From: Belnapia sp.
Lineage (GTDB): Bacteria > Pseudomonadota > Alphaproteobacteria > Acetobacterales > Acetobacteraceae
Assembly: GCA_028291445.1 (NCBI GenBank)
Contig: JAQGIA010000612.1
Location: 1-6,586 of the forward strand
DNA: 6,586 nucleotides
Direction: 5' to 3'
The notes beneath the pieces were generated by a model. That model did not search any database. It was given only the letters and a program-made list of their open reading frames with translations, and was not told where the DNA came from. Within the stretch, counting starts at the first letter, position 1, and every line of letters begins with the position of its first letter. A program made the translations under genes and the position numbers. Shown here one piece after another: positions 1-5,623 of the stretch.

Positions 1-65
1 CCGCGCAACATCACCGCCGCCACCCACCTGCTGTTCGTGGCGAAGAACCTCGAGCGCATCGGCGA
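1..65 (+). repeat. Copy A of a perfect 65-bp direct repeat inside phoU
   Basis: Bases 1-65 are identical to bases 301-365, exactly 100 codons apart and in the same reading frame. The left end of the match cannot be seen because it coincides with the window start. It ends at the codon after the LERIG motif (gattat here, gaccac in the other copy). The two halves of PhoU are homologous but normally far diverged, so perfect nucleotide identity is unexpected. Confidence 0.95.
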
Positions 66-495
66 TTATGCCCGCAACGCCGCAAATCGCAGCATCGTCC
101 TCGCCCAGCAGCCGGCGATCGGCAGCCTGAACGGCTTCAACCGCATGGCGGTGCTGGTGCAGGACAATCTGAAGGGCGCCATCGACGCGTTGGTGAACGA
201 CGACGTCGCCCGCGCCGACGAGGTCTGGGCGGCCGACGAGCCGGTGGACCAGGTCTACAACGGGATCTTCCGCGAATTGCTGACCTTCATGATGGAGGAT
301 CCGCGCAACATCACCGCCGCCACCCACCTGCTGTTCGTGGCGAAGAACCTCGAGCGCATCGGCGACCACGCGACCAACATCGCCGAGACGGTGCATTACG
401 CCGTCCGCGGCGACAGCCTGCCGGACGAGCGGCCGAAGGGCGATGGCTCGGCCTATGCCGTCGTCCGGCCGCCCGAGGGGTCCAGCTTCGGATGA
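1..495 (+). CDS. phoU: Phosphate-specific transport system accessory protein PhoU, 5'-truncated by the window edge
   Basis: PhoU is a cytoplasmic metal-binding helical protein that links the PstSCAB phosphate transporter to the PhoR/PhoB two-component system and represses the Pho regulon when phosphate is plentiful. The frame is open from base 1 and gives 164 residues; a full PhoU is about 235, so roughly 70 N-terminal residues should lie upstream. The family's duplicated three-helix-bundle architecture is visible. The metal-binding helix signature LERIGD occurs at visible residues 17-22 and 117-122, followed by YARNAANRS and HATNIAETV. FRELLTFMMEDPRNIT around residues 90-105 is the typical second-half linker. 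The GTG at 37 is an internal codon, not a start. The stop overlaps the phoB start by 4 bp (ATGA), as expected for a phoU-phoB operon with translational coupling. Oddity: the first 21 visible residues match residues 101-121 exactly, and homologs normally have a different sequence there (see findings). Family call is secure; the extreme 5' sequence is not. Confidence 0.93.
   Translation, partial: PRNITAATHLLFVAKNLERIGDYARNAANRSIVLAQQPAIGSLNGFNRMAVLVQDNLKGAIDALVNDDVARADEVWAADEPVDQVYNGIFRELLTFMMEDPRNITAATHLLFVAKNLERIGDHATNIAETVHYAVRGDSLPDERPKGDGSAYAVVRPPEGSSFG
301..365 (+). repeat. Copy B of the perfect 65-bp direct repeat inside phoU
   Basis: Partner of bases 1-65. This copy sits in its expected context: it follows the MMED codons and encodes the PRNIT...LLFVAKN segment typical of the second half of alphaproteobacterial PhoU. 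It is therefore the likely authentic copy. Confidence 0.95.
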
Positions 496-1226
496 GCAGC
501 ATCCGCGCGATGCCGGAGATGGTCCAGGGCCATGCCCGGCCGACCATCCTGGTGGTGGAGGACGAGGCGCCGCTCATCACCCTGCTGCGCTACAACCTGG
601 AAAAGCAGGGCTTCCGCGTCGAGGAGGCCGCCGATGGCCAGGAGGCCCTGCTGCGCGTGGCGGAGGCCCGGCCGGACCTGATCCTGCTCGATTGGATGCT
701 GCCGGCGCTCTCGGGCATCGAGGTCTGCCGCCAGCTCCGCCGCAAGCCGGCGACGCGGGACCTGCCGATCATCATGGTGACCGCCCGCACCGAGGACCAG
801 GACGCGGTCCGCGCCCTCGACACCGGGGCGGACGACTACATCGCCAAGCCCTTCGCCATGGACAGCCTGCTGGCCCGCATCCGCGCCCTGCTGCGGCGCT
901 CGGGCAGCATCGCCATCAAGGGGGTGCTGAGCTACCTCGACATCAGCATGGACCAGGACGCCCACCGGGTGGTGCGGGCCGGCAAGGCCCTGCATCTCGG
1001 CCCGACCGAGTACCGCATGCTGGAATTCTTCCTGCAGAATCCCGGCCGGGTCTTCAGCCGGGAACAGCTGCTGGATTCCGTCTGGGGCCGCGACATCCAT
1101 GTCGAGCCGCGGACGGTGGACGTGCATATCCGCCGGCTGCGCAAGGCGATCAACATCGCCGGCTGCACCGACGTGATCCGCACGGTGCGCTCGGCCGGCT
1201 ATGCGCTGGACCAGGACGCGGAGTAG
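492..1226 (+). CDS. phoB: Phosphate regulon response regulator PhoB (OmpR/PhoB family)
   Basis: PhoB is the DNA-binding response regulator phosphorylated by PhoR. It binds pho boxes and activates phosphate-uptake genes. The 244-residue length is near the family norm of about 230. The receiver domain spans about residues 17-137: acidic pocket E23/D24 in ILVVEDE, phosphoacceptor D67 in LLDWMLP, switch T97 in IIMVTAR, and conserved K119 in DDYIAKPF. The C-terminal winged helix covers about 150-240, with LGPTEYRMLEFFLQNPGRVF, a recognition-helix region around VEPRTVDVHIRRLRKAI, and the closing IRTVRSAGYAL typical of PhoB. ATG 492 was chosen because it overlaps the phoU stop (ATGA) and has GAGGGG at 475-480. 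ATG 510 or 519 would also keep the whole receiver domain. It is cotranscribed with phoU; no pho box is visible because the operon promoter lies upstream of the window. The 3' end meets the minus-strand acetyltransferase gene tail to tail, 32 bp away. Confidence 0.96.
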   Translation: MSSIRAMPEMVQGHARPTILVVEDEAPLITLLRYNLEKQGFRVEEAADGQEALLRVAEARPDLILLDWMLPALSGIEVCRQLRRKPATRDLPIIMVTARTEDQDAVRALDTGADDYIAKPFAMDSLLARIRALLRRSGSIAIKGVLSYLDISMDQDAHRVVRAGKALHLGPTEYRMLEFFLQNPGRVFSREQLLDSVWGRDIHVEPRTVDVHIRRLRKAINIAGCTDVIRTVRSAGYALDQDAE

Positions 1227-1267
1227 CCCGATACGCTCACCCGTCGCGCCCGATACGCTCACCCGTC
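1226..1267. repeat. 20-bp exact direct repeat (period 22) at the phoB / GNAT convergent junction
   Basis: Bases 1226-1245 and 1248-1267 are identical (GCCCGATACGCTCACCCGTC), separated by 2 bp. The right copy covers the last codons and stop of the minus-strand acetyltransferase gene; its TGA reads as tca at 1259-1261. The left copy starts on the last base of the phoB stop codon. This looks like a local tandem duplication of the acetyltransferase 3' end. It has no stem-loop plus T-run, so it is not an obvious terminator. A similar arrangement occurs at 5921-5958. Confidence 0.9.
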
Positions 1268-1720
1268 ACGACGGATGATGAAGCCGTTCTCGACCTTCTC
1301 CATCCCGAGCTTCGGGTACCAGGTCATCGGGTCCGGCGCCGAGAGCAGCAACAGCATGCAGCCGGGACCGATGATGCGCTTGGTCTCGGCGATCAGCGCC
1401 CGGCCGATCCCGAGGCCCTGCCCGGCCGGATCGACGCAAAGGTCGGACAGGTAGCAGCCATAGGCGAAGTCGGTGAAGCTGCGGGCGACACCGACCAGCA
1501 CCCCCGCCGCATCCCGCGCGGTGACGATGAGATTGGCGCCGGCGACCATCGCCGCCATCCGCGCCGCGTCATCGACCGGGCGCACCAGGCCGGAGGCGCG
1601 GACGACGCGGGTGAACTCGACCGGGTCCAGCCGGCCTTCCTCCCGCGCGAAGCGATGGCCGGCGGGCAGGGTCGCCAGCGCCGCCCAGGCGGCATGGCCG
1701 GCCAATAGCGGCGGGTTCAT
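1259..1720 (-). CDS. GNAT-family N-acetyltransferase
   Basis: This 153-residue protein is a typical single-domain GCN5-related acetyltransferase, which transfers acetyl from acetyl-CoA to an amine; the acceptor is unknown. Visible fold elements are the strand LIVTARDAAGVLVGVARSF (about 64-82), then YLSDLCVDPAGQGLGIGRAL (90-109) carrying the acetyl-CoA pyrophosphate-binding motif A, Q-G-L-G-I-G at 101-106, and near the C-terminus LLLLSAPDPMTWYPKLGMEK, where Y135 sits at the usual position of the general-acid tyrosine. The chosen ATG (1718-1720) overlaps the stop of the upstream creatininase-family gene by 4 bp (ATGA). Its own Shine-Dalgarno is weak (TGTGGG), so translation is probably coupled. 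Longer frames reaching upstream would lie wholly within the neighbouring gene. The 3' end carries a short tandem duplication. The fold is certain; the substrate cannot be read. Confidence 0.9.
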   Translation of the reverse strand: MNPPLLAGHAAWAALATLPAGHRFAREEGRLDPVEFTRVVRASGLVRPVDDAARMAAMVAGANLIVTARDAAGVLVGVARSFTDFAYGCYLSDLCVDPAGQGLGIGRALIAETKRIIGPGCMLLLLSAPDPMTWYPKLGMEKVENGFIIRRDG

Positions 1721-2484
1721 GCCCACAGCTTCGGATTGGCCAGCACCTCGGCCATTTTGGTGGCGATCGCCGCCAGCAGCGCCGCGCCCTTCGCTGCGGT
1801 CGCCACCCTGGCGTCGCCGATCACGCCGCTGGGCGACAAGGCCTTGAACGACCGCCGCATGGCGAGACCCGGCGGCTGGCCCTCGACCCGCGTGGAGCCG
1901 GGGCCGAAGGCTTCGGCCAGGCGCTCGGTGCGGACGCTGTCGGGGCGGAGGTGCATCATCATGCTGGTCTCGGCCTCGCAGGCATGCATCAGCCCGGACT
2001 GGCGTTCGAGCAGCGGGGCGATCACCTCGGGCACCACATGCCAATAGGTGCCGCCGGCGACCTTGATGCCGAATTCGACCGCGAATTCGCCGGCGCAGGT
2101 GGCGATGGCCTCGGAATTCCCGCCATGCCCGTTCAGCAGCATCACCTTCTTGAAGCCGTGCCGGGCGGCGGAGCGGACGATGCCGCGCAGCACCCCGGAG
2201 AAGCTCTCGAATTCCAGGGTGACGGTGCCGCCGAAGGCCATGTGGTGCTCGGCGAGGCCGGTCCAGACGCAGGGCGTCACCACCACCGGCTGGCCGGCGG
2301 CGGCCAGGCGCTTCGCCGTCTCATGCGCCACGGCGGTGCCGAGGATGATGTCGACGCCGGTCGCCAGATGCGGGCCATGCTGCTCCATGGAGGCGACCGG
2401 GACGATGACCATCGCATCCTCCGCGGCGCGGGCGCGCAGCTCCTCGGCGGTCAGCCGCATCCATTCGAATTCGTAAGCGCTCAT
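1717..2484 (-). CDS. Creatininase-family metallohydrolase (creatinine amidohydrolase-like)
   Basis: The family hydrolyses cyclic amides and similar C-N bonds with a binuclear metal centre; members include creatininase, the FAPy deformylases and MftE of mycofactocin maturation. From the chosen ATG the protein is 255 residues, normal for the family. SMEQHGPHL (32-40) and D45 give the metal ligands E34, H36 and D45. LLNGHGGNSEA (116-126) supplies H120. HACEAETSMM (167-176) carries the conserved glutamates E170 and E172. NGHGGN, rather than the creatininase-type sequence with an acidic ligand after the histidine, points away from true creatininase. The start at 2484 is preceded by GCGAGGG; ATG codons at 2517 and 2544 would add up to 20 unlikely residues. 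It is the first gene of a two-gene unit with the GNAT gene. A poor promoter candidate (TTGCGC, 17 bp, GACCAT) lies upstream at about 2506-2534. Substrate unknown. Confidence 0.92.
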   Translation of the reverse strand: MSAYEFEWMRLTAEELRARAAEDAMVIVPVASMEQHGPHLATGVDIILGTAVAHETAKRLAAAGQPVVVTPCVWTGLAEHHMAFGGTVTLEFESFSGVLRGIVRSAARHGFKKVMLLNGHGGNSEAIATCAGEFAVEFGIKVAGGTYWHVVPEVIAPLLERQSGLMHACEAETSMMMHLRPDSVRTERLAEAFGPGSTRVEGQPPGLAMRRSFKALSPSGVIGDARVATAAKGAALLAAIATKMAEVLANPKLWA

Positions 2485-2550
2485 CACTCGGCCCTCGCCC
2501 CGCTGTCGGTGGCCCATGGTCAGCGCAAGCAGCTTAGCGCGCAACCGCCC

Positions 2551-2661
2551 TCAAGGGTCGGGCGACAGCCCGGCGAGGAAGGCGGCGGCCGGGTCCGGCC
2601 CGTCCAGCGCCGGCAGTCCGGCCGTGAGCGGGTCGCCCAGCACCACCCGCAGCAGGACCCG
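2551..2661 (-). other. Coding-like open stretch directly after the DUF6134-like stop; possible gene remnant
   Basis: Reading on through the TGA of the DUF6134-like gene, the same frame stays open for 36 codons to a second TGA at 2551-2553. Nearly every codon ends in G or C (GGA and the final CCT are the exceptions). The peptide is hydrophobic and acidic, with GDPLTAGLPAL and PDPAAAFLAGLSPDP, and looks like a protein C-terminus. There is no good start: the GTG at 2644-2646 lacks a ribosome binding site and would give only 31 residues. It could be the tail of a partly deleted gene, a former C-terminal extension cut off by a nonsense change, or chance in GC-rich DNA. I do not recognise it. Confidence 0.3.
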
Positions 2662-3273
2662 TCAGAAGCGTTCGTAGGTCACGATGCTGCCGTCGTCGCC
2701 CTTGGTCTTCCAGTCGAGCCAAGTACCATCGGCGGCATAGCTCGCCTCGCCCTCCGTCTCGCCGCTGGCGCGCCAGCGGGTGCCGCCGTTGGGCAGCGCG
2801 GCGCGGCTCCACTGCAGCTGCAATGGCCTGCCGGTCTCGTTGTCGAACAGCGGGCCGGCGAAGCGCCGGGGATCCCACCAGCTCAGCGGCGCGGCCTCGG
2901 CCGGCAGGCGCTGCGGGGCGCCCGACCCCTGGGCCGTGCCGGTAACCAGCAGCGCGCCGCCCTCGGCCCGGACGGCCATTTCCTTCACCGTGCCGTTGCG
3001 GTCATGGCGGGAGGTGGCGGAGACCAGCCGGTTGCCGGACCAGACCTCGGTGAAGACATGGCTCAGGCGGAACACGGTGAAGCTCATCACCTTCACCTGG
3101 ATGGCGACATCGGTGCGGGCGGTCAGCAGGCCGCCGGCCTCGGTGAAGCCGACGCGATGGGTGCCGATGGCCGAGCCCTCGCGCATGATGCGGAAGCGCA
3201 AGTCGGCGGGCATGGCCTCGGCGGTGCGGGCCAGCAGCGGCAGGGCCAGCAGCGGCAGGTGGCGCCGCCGCAT
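2662..3273 (-). CDS. Secreted DUF6134-like protein of unknown function
   Basis: The protein has 203 residues. An N-terminal export signal is visible: MRRR, a hydrophobic run LPLLALPLLA, and a probable signal-peptidase I site after A18-E19-A20. The arginine cluster could also suit the Tat route. The mature part is beta-rich. It has the pattern I associate with the DUF6134 / DUF3108-like family: RFRIMREGSAIGTHRVGF near the start, FRLSHVFTEVW in the middle, an LSWWDP segment, then LFDNETGRPLQLQW, and a C-terminus ending WLDWKTKGDDGSIVTYERF. That points to a periplasmic or surface role, but no activity is known to me. ATG 3273 was chosen because the signal peptide starts there and TGGGGA lies about 10 nt upstream; extending the frame to 3447 adds non-coding-like sequence. 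A small upstream frame ends exactly at this start (TGATG). The gene faces away from sixA across a 245-bp gap. Confidence 0.82.
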   Translation of the reverse strand: MRRRHLPLLALPLLARTAEAMPADLRFRIMREGSAIGTHRVGFTEAGGLLTARTDVAIQVKVMSFTVFRLSHVFTEVWSGNRLVSATSRHDRNGTVKEMAVRAEGGALLVTGTAQGSGAPQRLPAEAAPLSWWDPRRFAGPLFDNETGRPLQLQWSRAALPNGGTRWRASGETEGEASYAADGTWLDWKTKGDDGSIVTYERF

Positions 3274-3353
3274 CAGCCCCGGTTCCCCAGGCGCTGCTTT
3301 CCAGATGTGGCGCGGCGACCATCGAGGCCGCTCATCGCATAAGCTCGGGACAT
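3273..3353 (-). CDS. Possible 26-codon leader ORF before the DUF6134-like gene
   Basis: An ATG at 3351-3353 is preceded, with a 6-nt spacer, by AAGGA (plus-strand tcctt at 3360-3364), the best Shine-Dalgarno in this intergenic region. The frame runs 26 codons, and its TGA overlaps the ATG of the DUF6134-like gene by one base (TGATG), an arrangement seen in translationally coupled pairs. The predicted peptide is basic (starts MSRAYAMSGLDGRRATS) with no membrane segment, cysteine or family resemblance. It could be a coupling leader or a tiny protein, or arise by chance. Confidence 0.25.
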   Translation of the reverse strand: MSRAYAMSGLDGRRATSGKQRLGNRG

Positions 3354-3518
3354 GCCGGTTCCTTCGATTTCCGGCCCCAGATGGGCTCTGCCGCCGGTCC
3401 TGGGAAGGGTGCGGGACGCCGGGCCAAGGCAACAAGGTGCGAGGCAAAGGCTGCCGTCAGCGCCGCATGGCCGAACCGACAGGCGACAAGCGCCGCGCCG
3501 CATGGCAGGATCGCCGGG

Positions 3519-4058
3519 ATGCGTCAGCTCCTGCTGCTGCGGCACGCGAAGTCCTCATGGGACGATCCGGCCCTGCCCGACCACGCCCGCCCGCTCAACG
3601 CGCGCGGTCGTCGTTCCGCCATGGCGATGGCCGAAGCCATGCGCGGCCTGGGCCTGTCGCCTGACATCGTCTTCGTCTCCTCGGCCCGCCGGACCTTGCA
3701 GACATTGGAGGCGCTGACCCCTTTCGAGGATGGCGCCCTGGTCGAGCCGATGGACGCGCTCTACCTCGCGCCCTGGCCGCGCCTGCTGGACGAGCTGCGG
3801 CAGGTGCCGGAAACGGCCCGCAGCCTGCTGCTGATCGGCCATAATCCCGGGCTGCACGATTTGGCCCTGGCCCTGGCCGACCCGGTCTCGCTGGCCCGTG
3901 GCGGGGCCGATGCCAAGCGGCTGGCGGAAGGTTACCCGACCGGGGCGCTGGCCGAATTCACCATAGCCTCATCATGGCGCCAGCTCGCTACGGGGGGCGG
4001 CCGGCTGGTCCGCTTCCTGGCACCGCGCGACCTGCTGGCAGCGGAGACGCAAAGCTGA
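3519..4058 (+). CDS. SixA-type histidine phosphatase (phosphoglycerate mutase-like, branch 1)
   Basis: SixA proteins are small cytoplasmic members of the histidine phosphatase superfamily; E. coli SixA removes phosphate from phosphohistidine on phosphotransfer proteins. The 179-residue product is close to the usual 150-175. LLLLRHAKSSW puts the catalytic R8-H9 at the N-terminus, where H9 would carry the phosphate. PLNARGRRSA (25-34) and FVSSARRTLQT (52-62) are typical family segments, with R57 the likely pocket arginine. LLLIGHNPGLHDL (103-115) supplies the second catalytic histidine H108. Start 3519 was chosen because the catalytic motif begins there and AGGA at 3507-3510 is an 8-nt-spaced Shine-Dalgarno. 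A longer frame from 3381 would add 46 non-conserved residues. The downstream CHAD gene begins at its stop codon. The real substrate may be a PTS or histidine-phosphotransfer protein, or something linked to the CHAD partner. Confidence 0.93.
   Translation: MRQLLLLRHAKSSWDDPALPDHARPLNARGRRSAMAMAEAMRGLGLSPDIVFVSSARRTLQTLEALTPFEDGALVEPMDALYLAPWPRLLDELRQVPETARSLLLIGHNPGLHDLALALADPVSLARGGADAKRLAEGYPTGALAEFTIASSWRQLATGGGRLVRFLAPRDLLAAETQS
4043..4058 (+). promoter_or_regulatory. Shine-Dalgarno and CTG start candidate at the sixA/CHAD overlap
   Basis: GGAG at 4043-4046 stands 8 nt before a CTG at 4055-4057, whose last two bases are the first two of the sixA TGA stop (CTGA). This mirrors the ATGA overlaps of the other gene pairs here. 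In the CHAD frame the only conventional start codon ahead of the CYTH region is ATG 3974, which has no Shine-Dalgarno and lies 85 bp inside sixA. Confidence 0.55.
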
Positions 4059-5611
4059 ACCGTCAGGAAACCCCTGGTACCGCAGCCCCGGAGGAGGAGG
4101 CGGCGGCCACGGCCCTGCCAGCCTCGGCGGATGCCGTCACCAGCCTCGAATTCACGCTCGACCCGGCCGCTGCCGCGCGGCTGCTGCGCCATCCGGGCAT
4201 TGCCACCGCCCGGCTCGGCCGCAACCGCAGCGCCGCCGAGGAGCTGATCTGGCTGGACACCGCCGCGGGGAGCCTCGCCGCGGATGGGCTGGCCCTGGCC
4301 GAGCCGCGGCGCGGACCCCGCCGATTGCTGCGCGCCATGCCCGCGCCGGGCCAGGCCTGGCTGCCCGGCACCCCGGCCGCAGCGGTCGATGCCGCCCCGC
4401 CGGAGGGGCTGGCGCTGATGCCGGTCGCCGCCTTCAGCGGCCGGCGCACCCTGGTGGCGCTCGGCGAGGTCGAGGCCGAATTACTGACCGGCAAGCTGCG
4501 CGCCGTCGCCGACGAACTCCCGGTCGCCCGGTTGCGGCTGACCGGACCCGCCGAGGCGGTACTCGCCCGCGCCGCGGCGCTGGCCGGCGACCTGCACCTG
4601 CTGCCACCCACCGCCAGCCTGGCCGAGGCAGGTCGTGCCCTGGCGCGGGGGGAAGCACCACGCCCCCGCCGGCGTGGCCCACCGGCGCTGGCCGATGCCG
4701 CCTCCGTCGAGGCGGCGCTGCTGGCGGCGCTCGGCCATCTGCTGGAGGTGATGCTGAGCCATGCCCCGGGCTGCCGCCTGGGCGCCGGGCCCGAGGGGGT
4801 GCATCAGACCCGGGTGGCGTTGCGCCGGCTGCGCTCGGTGCTGAAGGCTTTTCGCCCGGCGGCCGGCGGCCCGGCCCTGGCGGAATTCGATGCCGGCCTG
4901 GCGGCGTTGGCCAAGACGCTGGGGCCGGCGCGGGACTGGGATGTGTTCCTCGCCGGAACCGGAGCGGAAGCCGCCGAGGCGATCGGCGGCGACCGCCGGT
5001 TGGCGGCGTTGCTGAAGGCGGCCGAGGCCAGGCGGCAGGAGGCCTATGCCAGCCTCGGCCGGCAGCTTGAGGGACCCGCCTTCCCCCGGCTGGTGCTGGC
5101 GGGGCTGGCGCTGATGCTGCTGCGCCCCTGGCGCGAGGTGCCGGGGGACACGTCAGGGGATGCGCCCAGGGATAAGGCCAGGGATACGTCAAACGACCGG
5201 ACCGCGCTGCTCGACCAGCCGCTGGCCGAATTCGCCGCCGCCCTGCTGGACAAGCGCTGGCACCGGCTGCGCAAGCGTGGCGAGGCGATCGAGGCGCATG
5301 GCGCCGAGGCGCTGCACGAAGTCCGGCTGGATGCCAAGCGGCTGCGTTACGCGGCCGAGTTGTTCGCCCCGCTCTGGCCGGGCAAGGCGGCCCGGCGCTT
5401 CCTCCGCCGGCTGACCGCCCTGCAGGAGGAACTGGGGGTGGCCAACGACATGGCGGTGGCGCGTGGGCTGGTCGGCTCGCTCGGCGCCGGCGTGCCCGCC
5501 TGGGCGGTGGGCGCGGTGGAGGGCTTCGCCGCCGGCCGCACCGGTCGCGCCCGGCGCCATGCGCTGGAAGCCTGGGACGCGCTGCTCGAAGCCTCCCCCT
5601 TCTGGCGCTGA
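4055..5611 (+). CDS. CHAD domain protein with a degenerate CYTH-like N-terminal region
   Basis: CHAD domains are alpha-helical, rich in conserved histidine and basic residues, and bind polyphosphate; CYTH domains hydrolyse or transfer triphosphates. From the CTG start the product has 518 residues. Residues about 28-200 resemble a CYTH fold in outline (LEFTLDPAAAARLLRHP, LIWLDTAAGSLAADGLAL, VEAELLTGKLRAVADELPVARLRL). However, the signature E-x-E-x-K is reduced to S-L-E-F-T, so triphosphatase activity is doubtful. The CHAD domain fills about 215-515. It has two symmetric signatures: GVHQTRVALRRLRSVLKAF (H250, R253) and ALHEVRLDAKRLRYAAELF (H421). DWDVF (294-298) is also typical. Between the halves lies a tetrapeptide repeat (364-383). 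If ATG 3974 is used instead, 27 extra residues read out of frame with sixA are added. Coupling to sixA suggests a shared role, possibly at polyphosphate granules; that role is inference. Confidence 0.88.
   Translation: MNRQETPGTAAPEEEAAATALPASADAVTSLEFTLDPAAAARLLRHPGIATARLGRNRSAAEELIWLDTAAGSLAADGLALAEPRRGPRRLLRAMPAPGQAWLPGTPAAAVDAAPPEGLALMPVAAFSGRRTLVALGEVEAELLTGKLRAVADELPVARLRLTGPAEAVLARAAALAGDLHLLPPTASLAEAGRALARGEAPRPRRRGPPALADAASVEAALLAALGHLLEVMLSHAPGCRLGAGPEGVHQTRVALRRLRSVLKAFRPAAGGPALAEFDAGLAALAKTLGPARDWDVFLAGTGAEAAEAIGGDRRLAALLKAAEARRQEAYASLGRQLEGPAFPRLVLAGLALMLLRPWREVPGDTSGDAPRDKARDTSNDRTALLDQPLAEFAAALLDKRWHRLRKRGEAIEAHGAEALHEVRLDAKRLRYAAELFAPLWPGKAARRFLRRLTALQEELGVANDMAVARGLVGSLGAGVPAWAVGAVEGFAAGRTGRARRHALEAWDALLEASPFWR
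5144..5203 (+). repeat. 12-bp repeat x5 encoding a D-centred tetrapeptide repeat in the CHAD gene
   Basis: Five in-register 12-bp units (5144, 5156, 5168, 5180, 5192) encode GDTS, GDAP, RDKA, RDTS and NDRT, i.e. (G/R/N)-D-x-(S/P/A/T). The first and fourth units differ at only two bases (ggggacacgtca, agggatacgtca). The array falls between PWREVP and the second CHAD half, so it probably forms a flexible hydrophilic loop. The imperfect units suggest an older slippage expansion. Confidence 0.75.
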
Positions 5612-5623
5612 TGCGGCTTTGGC

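Noticed and set aside
1264..1275. Short palindrome CCGTC-AC-GACGG at the GNAT 3' end
   Set aside because: Only a 5-bp stem with a 2-nt loop, inside the coding region and without a T-run; too weak for a terminator or operator call.
443..1708. Long plus-strand open frame through phoB and the GNAT gene
   Set aside because: It is a frame shadow in GC-rich DNA: composition is Gly/Pro/Arg/Ala-rich, it resembles no family, and it overlaps two well-supported genes.
2071..2090. Closely spaced GAATTC palindromes in the creatininase-like gene
   Set aside because: They encode ordinary Glu-Phe codons of the gene (EFAVEFG), so codon content explains them.
2587..2600. Perfect 6-bp stem (GGCCGG / CCGGCC) between the DUF6134-like and creatininase-like genes, considered as a terminator
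   Set aside because: No T-run follows on either strand, and such short GC palindromes are common at this composition.
1951..3342. 463-codon plus-strand open frame antisense to the creatininase-like and DUF6134-like genes
   Set aside because: The opposite strand carries clear motifs and a signal peptide. This frame is His/Gly/Gln-rich, as expected for a mirror of high-GC coding sequence.
3274..3518. Divergent intergenic region searched for promoters, RNA genes and operators
   Set aside because: Apart from the possible leader ORF and the sixA Shine-Dalgarno, I saw no convincing -35/-10 pair, stem-loop RNA or inverted repeat.
4434..5192. 252-codon minus-strand frame antisense to the CHAD gene
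   Set aside because: Proline/arginine-rich low complexity, with no ribosome binding site or family features; a shadow of the CHAD gene.
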